A stretch of DNA of 20,341 nt from DASXSB01 sp036506275 (GCA_036506275.1 DASXSB010000061.1:1-20341); one strand, 5' to 3'. Counted from the stretch's first letter, positions 1 to 7,377 are shown. A program made the numbers and translations. Notes: generated by a model from the letters alone, not told the origin.

Positions 1-166
1 GCGGGAGGGGCTCTCGATCCTGCTCGTGGAGCAGAATCTGCCGCTCGCGCTCTCCGTCGCCGACCGCGCCCACATTTTGAGCCGCGGGCGCATCGTCCAC
101 ACCGCGAGGCCGGACGAGCTGGCCGCCGACGAAGCCGTCAAGTCCCGTTACCTCGGAGTGTCCTGA
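1..166 (+). CDS. livF: ABC transporter ATP-binding protein, LivF type (C-terminal fragment)
   Basis: This is the last ~54 codons of a branched-chain amino-acid-type ABC ATPase; the rest lies off the left edge. The visible peptide starts REGLSILLVEQN, the segment just after Walker B that leads to the H-loop region in LivF. It continues with ALSVADRAHILSRGRIV and ends near a YLG motif (SRYLGVS), the usual LivF C-terminus. In this family the protein is a cytoplasmic ATPase that drives uptake with LivG, LivH, LivM and a LivK-type binding protein. The stop codon (164-166) shares its A with the ATG of the next gene, so the two are probably translationally coupled. The substrate cannot be judged from this fragment. 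Confidence 0.85.
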   Translation, partial: REGLSILLVEQNLPLALSVADRAHILSRGRIVHTARPDELAADEAVKSRYLGVS

Positions 167-1230
167 TGCGATTCAGCACCTTCTACTTCTTCCAGGCGCC
201 GCCCGGTCACGCCCATTCCGACATCATCCGGCGCGAGCTCCAGCAGATCGAGTGGAGCGAAGAGCTCGGCTTCGACGAGATCTGGCTCACGGAGCATCAC
301 TTCATCGATTACGGCCTCTCCGTCGATCCCTCCACGCTGGCGGCGGCCGCCGCCTCCCGCACGCGCCGCTCCCGCATCGGTCTCGCCGCCGCCATCCTGC
401 CCTTCCATGACCCCGTCCGCCTCGCCGAGCAGATGGCGCTCGTCGACATCATCTCCGAGGGCCGGCTCGACGTCGGCGTCGGGCGCGGGAACCGCCCCGC
501 GGAGTTTCGCGGCTACCGGGTGCCGCAGGAGCAGAGCCGGGAGCGCTTCGACGAGGCCGTCGACATCATGACGCGCGCGTGGACGGAGGAGCGCTTCGCG
601 TACGACGGCCGCTACTTCAAGATCCCCGAGGTGCGCGTCATCCCGAAGCCTGTGCAGCGGCCGCATCCACCGCTCTTCCAGGTCTGCGTGTCCAAGGACG
701 GTATCGAGAACACGGCCCTGCGCGGGTGGCCGATGCTGAACTCCATCCTCTACGGCTCCGTGGACCAGCTCGTGACCAACCGCGACATCTACGTGGAGGC
801 GCTCCGGAAGTCGGGCCGCGGCGAGGCGGAGATCGCGGCGCTGCTCGGACGGTGGGGCGTCTCGCGCCAGATCTACGTGGCGGCCACCGACGCCCAGGCG
901 CTGGAGGAGACGAAGGCGGCCGAGCTCTGGTACCAGGAGTCGTTCCGGCGCTTCATCCTGCCCGACCGCATCGAGGACACGCACCCCACGCTCCAGCCCG
1001 GCTTTCGCGCGATGGCGGAGCGGCTGTCCAAGATCACGTGGGAGGGCCTGGTGGCGGAGACGCTGGCGTTCGGCTCGCCGGACACGGTGGCCCGCCACAT
1101 CGAGCGGATGCGCGAGATCGGCGTCGGCCACGTGATGTGCTGGATGAATTTCGGCGGCCTCGCCCAAGACAAGGTGCGGCGCTCGATGGAGCTGTTCGCA
1201 CGCGAGGTGATGCCGCATTTCCGCGAATGA
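166..1230 (+). CDS. LLM class flavin-dependent oxidoreductase
   Basis: A 354-residue luciferase-like monooxygenase family protein, a TIM-barrel enzyme that uses reduced flavin to oxidise a small organic substrate. Family hallmarks are visible: GFDEIWLTEHHF at about residues 35-46, the ISEGRLDVGVGRG segment at about 96-108, a YDGRYF stretch near 146-151, and a PKPVQRPHPP segment near 160-169. The length is normal for the family. The ATG at 166 overlaps the stop of the upstream LivF-type ATPase by one base, so it lies at the end of a branched-chain-type transporter operon. It may act on the compound imported by that transporter, but this is inference from position. The substrate is unknown. The assignment to the superfamily is secure; the reaction is not. 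Confidence 0.9.
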   Translation: MRFSTFYFFQAPPGHAHSDIIRRELQQIEWSEELGFDEIWLTEHHFIDYGLSVDPSTLAAAAASRTRRSRIGLAAAILPFHDPVRLAEQMALVDIISEGRLDVGVGRGNRPAEFRGYRVPQEQSRERFDEAVDIMTRAWTEERFAYDGRYFKIPEVRVIPKPVQRPHPPLFQVCVSKDGIENTALRGWPMLNSILYGSVDQLVTNRDIYVEALRKSGRGEAEIAALLGRWGVSRQIYVAATDAQALEETKAAELWYQESFRRFILPDRIEDTHPTLQPGFRAMAERLSKITWEGLVAETLAFGSPDTVARHIERMREIGVGHVMCWMNFGGLAQDKVRRSMELFAREVMPHFRE

Positions 1231-1370
1231 GAAAACAACTGGAACGTATTCCACCCACAGCGGTGGTCAGAAACTCGACGAAGCCGCGTGACCAGCGACG
1301 CGCGGCGACGGCATTTCGCGGACTTAGACGATCGGCAGAGTCCTTGCTCTCTACGCGGATATCTCACGTC

Positions 1371-1377
1371 GAGGGGG
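1371..1377 (+). promoter_or_regulatory. Ribosome binding site favouring the GTG start at 1384
   Basis: GAGGGGG sits six bases before the GTG at 1384. The ATG at 1288, in the same frame, has no comparable purine-rich element. This decides the start chosen for the small membrane protein. Confidence 0.5.
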
Positions 1378-1383
1378 TGTCCG

Positions 1384-1575
1384 GTGGATCGGATCGTCGG
1401 CCAGATGCGAACCCAGCTCCAGGATGCGTGGACGGAAGTCCGGAGCGGGGAAGGGCCCGTGTGGCGACGCAAGAATTTCTGGCTGGCGTTGGCCGCCCTC
1501 TTTCTTCCCGGCGGTTGGCTGCTGCTGCTCGTGAGCCTGGTGCCCGTACGCATCCGCACCGAGCGCCGCTCCTGA
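1384..1575 (+). CDS. Small hypothetical membrane protein
   Basis: A 63-residue open frame from a GTG with a good ribosome binding site. The same frame could start at ATG 1288 and give 95 residues, but the extra N-terminus is arginine-rich and looks non-coding. The N-terminal half is hydrophilic (IVGQMRTQLQDAWTEVRSGE). The C-terminal half is one hydrophobic span of about 20 residues, beginning FWLALAALFLPGGWLL, flanked by RRK before and RIRTERR after. A single transmembrane helix anchored by positive charge on both sides fits this. I do not recognise the family. It lies between the flavin oxidoreductase and a convergent gene. The coding status is moderately likely; a larger ORF in another frame over this stretch is a high-GC shadow. 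Confidence 0.45.
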   Translation: MDRIVGQMRTQLQDAWTEVRSGEGPVWRRKNFWLALAALFLPGGWLLLLVSLVPVRIRTERRS

Positions 1576-1618
1576 TCGCCGGCGCTTCTCACGCCGCGCC
1601 GCATTTCCTGATCGCCAG

Positions 1619-3352
1619 CTAACGCACCACGCGCGCGGCCTCATCGAGCAGCGCTTTCGCCTCCACGTCCCGCCCCGTCCCCGCCAGCTCGCTGGCCCGC
1701 CGTCGCAGCACACCGGCGAGATTCGCGCGCAGCTCCGGGAACTCGGGAGCGACGCGAAAGGCGCGGCGAAGCACCGGGAGCGCCTCCGCGTCGCGGCCCC
1801 GGCGGGCCTGGAGCGCGCCCAGGTTGGCCAGGGCCTCGGGCAAGTCCGGGTTCCCGGCGAGGGCGCGTCGATACTCGTCCTCGGCTTCGTCCAGCCTGCC
1901 CTGTAGCTCGAGCGACGCCCCGAGGTTGCTTCGCGTGAGCGGACGATCGCGGAGCGCGAGCGACTTCCGGAACGCCTCCTCCGCCTGGGCCGGTCGATCG
2001 TGGGCGATCGCCTCCCCGAGGTTGCTGTAGCAGGCGGCGCAGCCCGGATCCATCTCCACCGCCCATCCCCAGAGGGTCTCAGAGTCCTTCCACCCTCCCG
2101 CCTGCACCCAGGTGGCGGAGCCGAACCCGAGCAGGACCAGCAGGGCGCCCGCCGCGCTCGCCCGCACCGGGAATGGCCGCACCAGCCCGCGCTCGCCGGC
2201 GTGAATGACCCAGCCGAGCGCCGCCCCCGCGAGCAGCGCGAAGCCGAGCCCGGACAGATAGCTGTACCGATCGTTGGCGAGCTGGTGGCCGGCGTGCACG
2301 GGGCCGACCACCGGCAGCACCATGAGCGCGGAATACAACCAGGCGGCGAGCACGGCGGGCACCCGTCGCCGCTGCACGAAGAGGACGGCGGTCACCGCGC
2401 ACAGCACGAGCATGGGGACGACGAAGCGCGGCGCCAGCACGTCGACGCGCGCCGGCAGCTCGTAGAGCGGGGAGAGGCCGGTGGGCCAGAGCCATTTCCA
2501 CGGATAGAACATGACGCCGTAGCCCGTCATCGCGATGCGCGCGGCGGCGCCGTACTGACCGTAGTCGGTGAAGCCGGAGCCGCGCTTGACGGCGACCAGC
2601 GTCACCACCGCTCCCACCAGCGACACCAGTACCCAGGGCGTCTTTTCCCAGATGAGCACGCGCCAGCCGAGCCCTCGCCGGCGGCGCAGCGGATAGACGT
2701 CGAGGATCAGCAGCGCCACCGGCAGCGGCAACGCCTGCGCCTTCGACAGCAGCGCGGCCACGAAGGCGGCCACGGACAGGACGCGGAAGCGCCCCGTGGC
2801 GGCGGGGCCGGGCGTGACCGACCGCACGTACGCGAGGACGGCGAGGAGGAAGAAGAAGCCGCACAGAACGTCACGTCGCTCCGTCGCCCATGCCACGGAC
2901 TCGACGCGCAGGGGGTGGAGGCCGAACACGAGCGCGCTGAAGGTGGCGGCCCACAGAAGCGGCGTCCCGGGCGACACCCCCGCCGCCGCCAGCAGCCGGC
3001 GACCCAGGAAAAAGAAGAGGACGGCATTGATCGCGTGGATCAGCATGCTGCCGAGGTGATACCCCCACGGGCTCATCCCGCCCAGCTCGTAGTTGAGGCC
3101 GAGGCTCATCCAGGTGAGCGGGATGTAGTGGCCCATGAGCGCGCTCGTCCACATCCATTTGAGCTGCGCCCAGCCAAGCCCGCGGAAGCCGGGATTGTCG
3201 AGAAAGTTGCGGTCGTCGTCCCAGTTCAGGAACTGGCCATCGAGCGCCGGGACGAACGCGAGCGCGGTGAGGGCGAAGATCGCGATCGGAATCGCGTAGC
3301 GGAGCATCCGGGAAGGCGCGGTGGGGGAGGGCGAGAGCGGGTCGGCCGCCAC
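1619..3352 (-). CDS. Polytopic TMTC-like (O-mannosyltransferase-like) protein with C-terminal TPRs
   Basis: A 577-residue inner-membrane protein from a GTG start. The N-terminal ~430 residues hold many hydrophobic spans. They carry motifs of the TMTC/GT-C glycosyltransferase group: an acidic first-loop NWDDD at 43-47, HPLRVESVAW at about 146-155 followed by ERRDVL, and DRYSYLS at about 361-367. The last ~145 residues (about 435-575) form several tetratricopeptide repeats with the usual ACYSNLGEA, RSNLGASLELQGRLDEAE and EALANLGALQARRG elements. Family knowledge suggests transfer of a sugar from a lipid-linked donor to proteins at the periplasmic face, with the TPRs binding the acceptor; activity here is inference. 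It is transcribed in the same direction as the PQQ operon but is separated from it by 115 bases with no obvious terminator or promoter. Confidence 0.8.
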   Translation of the reverse strand: MAADPLSPSPTAPSRMLRYAIPIAIFALTALAFVPALDGQFLNWDDDRNFLDNPGFRGLGWAQLKWMWTSALMGHYIPLTWMSLGLNYELGGMSPWGYHLGSMLIHAINAVLFFFLGRRLLAAAGVSPGTPLLWAATFSALVFGLHPLRVESVAWATERRDVLCGFFFLLAVLAYVRSVTPGPAATGRFRVLSVAAFVAALLSKAQALPLPVALLILDVYPLRRRRGLGWRVLIWEKTPWVLVSLVGAVVTLVAVKRGSGFTDYGQYGAAARIAMTGYGVMFYPWKWLWPTGLSPLYELPARVDVLAPRFVVPMLVLCAVTAVLFVQRRRVPAVLAAWLYSALMVLPVVGPVHAGHQLANDRYSYLSGLGFALLAGAALGWVIHAGERGLVRPFPVRASAAGALLVLLGFGSATWVQAGGWKDSETLWGWAVEMDPGCAACYSNLGEAIAHDRPAQAEEAFRKSLALRDRPLTRSNLGASLELQGRLDEAEDEYRRALAGNPDLPEALANLGALQARRGRDAEALPVLRRAFRVAPEFPELRANLAGVLRRRASELAGTGRDVEAKALLDEAARVVR

Positions 3353-3467
3353 TCTTCGACCGTAGCATGCGACCTTCGGGGCGCCGCCATGATGGGGAGG
3401 TTCAGCGCCACGGGGCGAGACGCGGAAGGCGGGCGCCGGCGGCGGCGTTCGCGCTCCGATCGACCGG

Positions 3468-4223
3468 TCAGTTGCTGGTCAGCTCGACGTTCACCACCGC
3501 CCGCCCCGCCCCGGTGACGGTGACGTCGCGGGAGAGCACTCGCGGCGCATCGTAGATCAGATGCCCCTGGGCGTCGCGCTGCACGACGTTCCACCCCTCG
3601 TGCCAGACGTTCAGCCGGTACGACCCGGGGGGAACGTTGCCGATGCTGAAGGTGCCGTCGTCGTCCGTCACCGCGAAGTACGGATGCTCGAACGCGAGCA
3701 GGTACCCGCCCATGTGACTGTGGGCGTCGCAGGTGAGCCGGATGACTCCCGCCCGCTTGATCGTTCGCTGTGTCACCTGCCCTTGCGTGGGCTGGACGAC
3801 GTTGAAGACGGCCCGCTGACCGTCGATCCAGCCCCGGAGGTTGTGGAGCACGGGGTCACTGTTGACGATGGCGAGCTCCGTGCCGACGCGAACGGCGAGG
3901 ACGTGCGGCGCGAACCGGCAGCGCGTGTTCTCGAGCGTCGCCTCGCCGGGCGTGGTCGCGTCCGGCGCCGGCGCGCCCTCGAGCGACACCACCGCGTACC
4001 GCACCCCCCGCGTGCGCGGGGACACGAGGAGGGCCTCGGACGGCACGCGCTCGCCGCACGTGTCCCGGTCCTTCGCGACCTCGAGGGCGGGCAGCGCGGG
4101 CACGTCACCCCGGAACGTCACGCGCCCCGATACGGTGCCCGGCGCGGCGGGGACGGCCGCGCCCGTCGTCGCCAGCGTCAAGACGACGACGGCGGCGCTC
4201 AGCGTCCGACCGCGACGCCCCAC
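3468..4223 (-). CDS. Cupredoxin-like / carboxypeptidase-regulatory-like exported protein
   Basis: About 251 residues from a GTG at 4223 that overlaps the propeller gene by 25 bases. I chose this start because it gives a clean signal peptide: VGRRGR, a hydrophobic core (LSAAVVVLTLATTG) and an Ala-rich cleavage region. The longer upstream frame is an Arg-rich shadow. The mature part begins with a beta-rich segment (GTVSGRVTFRGD). A cupredoxin-like half follows with His127 (DPVLHNLRG) and the cluster Cys165, His168, His170, Met171. The last part, VTDDDGTFSIGNVPPGSYRLN at about 186-205, is typical of CarboxypepD_reg-like beta sandwiches. It is the last gene of the PQQ operon. A periplasmic role, perhaps copper binding or electron transfer near a quinoprotein, is plausible. 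The ligand set is not a standard type-1 copper site, so metal binding is unproven. Confidence 0.75.
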   Translation of the reverse strand: MGRRGRTLSAAVVVLTLATTGAAVPAAPGTVSGRVTFRGDVPALPALEVAKDRDTCGERVPSEALLVSPRTRGVRYAVVSLEGAPAPDATTPGEATLENTRCRFAPHVLAVRVGTELAIVNSDPVLHNLRGWIDGQRAVFNVVQPTQGQVTQRTIKRAGVIRLTCDAHSHMGGYLLAFEHPYFAVTDDDGTFSIGNVPPGSYRLNVWHEGWNVVQRDAQGHLIYDAPRVLSRDVTVTGAGRAVVNVELTSN

Positions 4224-5161
4224 GGCCCCTTCCCGGCCCGGACGGTGCCGATCACCTTGCCGCTTTCCGTGTCGACGACGGAAATGTTGTCGGAAACGCC
4301 GTTGGCCACGTAGAGCTTGCGGCCGTCTGCGGTGAGGCCGAGACCCCACGGCCGCCGGCCCACCGGGATGTAGCCGGTGATCTGGCCTGCCTCCACGTCG
4401 ATGACGGCGAGGTCGTTGGAGCCACCGTTGGCGACGTACGCGGTCTTGCCGTTGGGATGCACGATCACGCCCTTCGGCTTGGGACCGGGGCGGTCGATCT
4501 TGAGCGTGGCCGCGACGGCATTGCGCGCAACGTCGATCACGGAGATGACGCCGCCGATTTCCGACGTCACGTAGGCGCGCGCCCCGTCCGGCGTGAACGC
4601 GGCCTCGCGCGGACGGCTCCCCACCAGGATGGTGGCGATGACCTTCAGGCTCGCCGTATCGATCACCGACACCGTGTGCGTGGTCTCGGCGGTGACGTAC
4701 ACGAGCTTGCCATCGGGGCTCACGGCCACGCCCTCGGGCTCGACGCCCACGGGAACCGAGGCCAGGACCTTCCCCGTCTTGATGTCGATCACGGACGCGG
4801 CGTTGGCGTCCTCGTTCGAGACGTAGAGGCGGGCTCCGTCGGGACTGACGGCAAAGGCTTCGGGATCGCTGCCGGCCGCGATCTTCCCGACGAGCTTGCG
4901 GGTGGCGGTGTCGAGCACGACGATCGCATCTTCTTCCCCGACCGCCACGTAGACGCTCCGGCCGTCCGGACTGAGCCCGATGCCGCGCGGGCGGTCCCCC
5001 ACCGGCACCGTCGCCACCACGGTGTCGGTGGCACTGTCGATGATGGTGACGTTGTTCGAGCGCTCGTTGGAAACGTACACGAACGGCCCCGCGAGCGCGG
5101 CGGCGGGCGCGGCGACGGCGAGCAGCAGCACGAGCGGTAGCAGGCGGGCGGGGCGTGTCAT
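4199..5161 (-). CDS. Seven-bladed YVTN-family beta-propeller protein, PQQ-system associated
   Basis: A 320-residue exported protein: signal peptide at residues 1-25 (MTRPARLLPLVLLL through ALAG), then seven repeats of about 42 residues. Each repeat opens with a [VLA]YV element (VYVSNERSNN, VYVAVGEED, LYVSNEDAN, VYVTAETTH, AYVTSEIGG, AYVANGGSND, LYVANGVSD) and carries SPDG-type turns. This matches the YVTN propeller family, and specifically the group I recall as PQQ_ABC_repeats (TIGR03866) that accompanies PQQ-dependent alcohol oxidation loci. The ATG at 5161 has a strong site, GAGGAGG, whose 5' end overlaps the stop of the preceding binding-protein gene. It is likely periplasmic and a protein-interaction or scaffold component; no catalytic residues can be named. 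Confidence 0.88.
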   Translation of the reverse strand: MTRPARLLPLVLLLAVAAPAAALAGPFVYVSNERSNNVTIIDSATDTVVATVPVGDRPRGIGLSPDGRSVYVAVGEEDAIVVLDTATRKLVGKIAAGSDPEAFAVSPDGARLYVSNEDANAASVIDIKTGKVLASVPVGVEPEGVAVSPDGKLVYVTAETTHTVSVIDTASLKVIATILVGSRPREAAFTPDGARAYVTSEIGGVISVIDVARNAVAATLKIDRPGPKPKGVIVHPNGKTAYVANGGSNDLAVIDVEAGQITGYIPVGRRPWGLGLTADGRKLYVANGVSDNISVVDTESGKVIGTVRAGKGPWGVAVGR

Positions 5162-5169
5162 CGGAGTCG

Positions 5170-5176
5170 CCTCCTC
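5170..5176 (-). promoter_or_regulatory. Ribosome binding site of the propeller gene
   Basis: On the minus strand GAGGAGG lies eight bases before ATG 5161 and overlaps the TGA stop (5177-5175) of the binding-protein gene. Ribosomes finishing the upstream gene would stop directly on it. Confidence 0.6.
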
Positions 5177-6359
5177 ATGGCGACAGGCGGCAGCGGCTGT
5201 CCGCCGCCGATGTGCCGATATTATCGAGATCGGTGCCCGGGACGTCGACGACGACGGCGAACGGTCCGCGGCGGCCGCCGACGTCCTCGCGCCGGCGCGC
5301 GGCGACGACGTAGAGCGGCTGGCGGAGCTGATGGTCCCAGCGCCTGAACGTGAGCGCGCTTCCCTTGTGGCCGTCGAACGGCGGCGCCGACTCCAGGAAG
5401 GTGACGATCCCGGCGGCGCCGGTGGCGTTCCCGCGCACCACCGCTTCTCCCACGAGCTTCAGCGCCGCCCACGCCGCCCACGACGTCTCCGTGAGAGGAG
5501 CGTTGAAGCGCCGGCGGAAGCGGGCGTTCAGCTCACGCGCGCTGAACCGCTCGAGCTCGGGATGCCAGCCCATGACCCAGATTCCCGCCGCCTCGTCGGG
5601 AGCAAGCGCGAGCGGCACGTCCCCGCCGATGCCCGCCGCCTGCTCCGCCCAGCCCTCCGCGCGCGCCCGCGCCAGGGCCGACCGCACGGCATCGTCCGTC
5701 CCGGCGAGCATGCGCATCTCGGCGGCGGCGGGCTCGACCACGCTCCCACCGAGGCGGCCGACGGCGCGGCGGACCGCCGCGTCCATCTCCGTCGCGCGCG
5801 CGCTGCCGTCGCCCTCGACGGCCCAGCGCGTGAGCTTTCGCTGGTCCGCCACCCAGCGCGTGAGCGCGTCGACGGCCATGCTCACGCTCGGCGCCACGTG
5901 GAAGAGCCGCCGATCGCAGCGTTCGTTGCGGAGACGATCGTCGGCGGCGCCCACGTTCATGACGAGCACGCCGTCGGCGGCGGCGTCGCGGAGCGCGTCG
6001 GCGACTCCAGGACCGCTGCCGCCGACCACGGCGAGGGCGCCATCGCGTGCGAACGCCCGCGCGGCGCGTCCCGCGCCGGCGCCGTCGGAAGCCGACGCCG
6101 TCTCCAGCCGCAGCGGTTTTCCGAAGAGCGTGGCGAGCGCGTTGGCGTCGTCGAGACCGAGTGCCGCCCCCTGCTGGAGCGCCGTCGCGAGCGCGCCCTC
6201 CGCCGGCAGCACGAGACCGACCACGAAGGTGTCGGCGGCCCGGGCAACGCGCGGCGTGAACACGCCGGCCATCGCCGCGGCCGCCGCGCGAGTCACGGGG
6301 GCCGCGAGCAGGGCGATCGTCGTCTTCTGGAGGAACGCGCGCCGGCTCGTCGAGGTCAC
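5175..6359 (-). CDS. Tat-exported ABC-type substrate-binding protein of the PQQ alcohol-oxidation system
   Basis: A 394-residue protein starting at GTG 6359, which overlaps the DoxX stop as GTGA. Residues 5-12 are SRRAFLQK, a twin-arginine motif, followed by a hydrophobic Ala-rich region and a likely cleavage at ARA-ADT near residue 41. The mature part is a type I periplasmic-binding-protein fold (FVVGLVLPAEGALATALQQG at 45-64, VVGGSGPGVADALRDAA further on, SWAAWAALKLVGEAV near the end). It best fits the family I recall as PQQ_ABC_bind (TIGR03863), found with PQQ-dependent alcohol dehydrogenase systems. The neighbouring propeller belongs to the companion family. Ligand unknown. No ATPase or ABC permease lies beside it, so it may act without uptake or with components encoded elsewhere. 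A longer upstream frame is a shadow of the DoxX and permease genes. Confidence 0.85.
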   Translation of the reverse strand: MTSTSRRAFLQKTTIALLAAPVTRAAAAAMAGVFTPRVARAADTFVVGLVLPAEGALATALQQGAALGLDDANALATLFGKPLRLETASASDGAGAGRAARAFARDGALAVVGGSGPGVADALRDAAADGVLVMNVGAADDRLRNERCDRRLFHVAPSVSMAVDALTRWVADQRKLTRWAVEGDGSARATEMDAAVRRAVGRLGGSVVEPAAAEMRMLAGTDDAVRSALARARAEGWAEQAAGIGGDVPLALAPDEAAGIWVMGWHPELERFSARELNARFRRRFNAPLTETSWAAWAALKLVGEAVVRGNATGAAGIVTFLESAPPFDGHKGSALTFRRWDHQLRQPLYVVAARRREDVGGRRGPFAVVVDVPGTDLDNIGTSAADSRCRLSP

Positions 6360-6865
6360 GTGATCAGCAGGAGCCAGCCCCGTGGTCCGGCCAGGCGTCG
6401 CAGCAAGACGTCGAGGCCCCACAGGCGGCCGGCGCGGCTGCCGAAGAGGATCAGCATCGACGTCGCGAGGAGGACGTGAAAGCCTTGCTGCCCGAAGGTC
6501 ATCCACTGACTGGCGAGGCCATAGTTGACGGTGAGGAAGAGTCCGACGAAGGCGGTGAGCCCGGTGAGCAGGCCCAGGACCAGACCGAGGCCGACCGCGA
6601 CCTCGCCCCACGTCTGGAGGATCGCGAAGAGCGTCGCGTTCGGCAGCACGGCCGACTCGAGGAAGTCGCGGTACCACGCGACCGGATTGCCGGCCGCGAA
6701 CTCCGCCACCCGCTTCGGCTGGAAGGCGATGAAGCGGGGAGAGACGACGGGATAGGGAACGGCGTCCCACAGCCACATCAGCGCGAGCTTCGTCCACGCC
6801 GCTTTGAGGAACCACGCCCCCACCACCACCCGCAGCAACACGATCCACGCCGACGGCAGGATCAT
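6356..6865 (-). CDS. DoxX-like membrane protein
   Basis: A 169-residue integral membrane protein from ATG 6865, overlapping the permease stop as ATGA. It opens MILPSAWIVLLRVVVGAWFLKAAWTKL, the typical first helix of the DoxX/DoxD family with a conserved Arg and a positively charged turn. A soluble insertion follows (about residues 35-75, including PVVSPRFIAFQPKRV). Three more helices come next, with GEVAVGLGLVLGLLTGLTAF and FHVLLATSMLILFGSRAGR clearly recognisable. Four membrane spans fit the family length. DoxX proteins are linked to quinone-dependent oxidations in some systems and are uncharacterised in most. Placement directly after PQQ biosynthesis genes and before the PQQ-associated binding protein suggests a role in electron transfer or assembly, but that is inference. 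Confidence 0.82.
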   Translation of the reverse strand: MILPSAWIVLLRVVVGAWFLKAAWTKLALMWLWDAVPYPVVSPRFIAFQPKRVAEFAAGNPVAWYRDFLESAVLPNATLFAILQTWGEVAVGLGLVLGLLTGLTAFVGLFLTVNYGLASQWMTFGQQGFHVLLATSMLILFGSRAGRLWGLDVLLRRLAGPRGWLLLIT

Positions 6866-7377
6866 CGCTTGAAGATTCCGTACAGCCACTGGCCGATGAC
6901 ACCCATGACGGGCGGGAGGAGGACGCCGGGCACGAAGCGGGCGAGCGTCAGCGGCCAGCCCAGCAGCGGCGCTTCGTAGGTGAGCATGCGCACGGGGCTC
7001 ACGAGCGTCTTCGCGGTGAGGAGCGTGATGACCGCTCCCGGCGCGGCGCCGTTGCGGACCAGGTTCGCGACCACCGGAAAGAGAACGTACGGACCACCGG
7101 GGATGACGAGCCCGGCCGCCCATCCCACGAGAATGCCCTGGACCGGGCGCTCGTTCCCGAGCCAGCGCGACAGCACGGGCTGCGGGATCAGCACCTCGAT
7201 CAAGCCGGCGAGGACGAAGCCGAGCGCCAGCTCCAGCCACACGCCGCGGATCAGCCGCGCGCTCGACTGCAGCGCGCGCCCGGGCAGCGCGGGATCGCGC
7301 GCGAACGCGATCGCCGCCGCCACCACGACGAGCCCGAGCAGGATGAAGAGCGTCGCGTCCACGCGGCGGCGTCTCAC
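6862..7377 (-). CDS. Half-size DUF318/UPF0718-like permease
   Basis: A 171-residue membrane protein starting at GTG 7377, which overlaps the pqqE stop as GTGA. The longer frame to 7488 lies inside pqqE and is rejected. An arginine-rich start (VRRRRVDATL) is followed by several hydrophobic spans. The conserved core GWAAGLVIPGGPYVLFPVVA sits at about residues 85-104, and KTLVSPVRMLTYEAPLLGW at about 123-141. This glycine/proline pattern is that of predicted permeases related to YraQ (DUF318). Those are typically 300 residues or more with two repeated halves; here only one half-like unit is present, so it may work as a dimer. The substrate is unknown. Its place inside the PQQ operon makes PQQ, its precursor or a related ion a candidate, without direct evidence. 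Confidence 0.72.
   Translation of the reverse strand: MRRRRVDATLFILLGLVVVAAAIAFARDPALPGRALQSSARLIRGVWLELALGFVLAGLIEVLIPQPVLSRWLGNERPVQGILVGWAAGLVIPGGPYVLFPVVANLVRNGAAPGAVITLLTAKTLVSPVRMLTYEAPLLGWPLTLARFVPGVLLPPVMGVIGQWLYGIFKR

Noticed and set aside
148..1254. Long minus-strand frame opposite the flavin oxidoreductase
   Set aside because: Composition is that of a high-GC antisense shadow (His, Arg, Ala rich) and the plus strand carries a well-recognised enzyme.
1250..1265. Short hairpin (CCACC/GGTGG) after the flavin oxidoreductase
   Set aside because: Only a five-base stem and no following T-run, so not a convincing terminator.
1576..1618. Possible bidirectional terminator between convergent genes
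   Set aside because: Only a five-base CGGCG/CGCCG stem and no T-run on either strand.
579..1622. Long plus-strand frame overlapping the flavin oxidoreductase
   Set aside because: Arg/Ala/Gly-rich translation without motifs; a shadow of the real gene in another frame.
3353..3467. Gap between the cupredoxin-like and TMTC-like genes
   Set aside because: No clear promoter, terminator or small gene; only short GC-rich repeats and CTGACC direct repeats.
2000..3517. 505-codon plus-strand frame opposite the TMTC-like gene
   Set aside because: Rich in Arg, Glu, His and Gly with no domain; the minus strand has clear membrane spans and TPRs.
4980..6479. 499-codon plus-strand frame opposite the binding-protein gene
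   Set aside because: Low-complexity antisense shadow; the minus strand has a Tat signal and a binding-protein fold.
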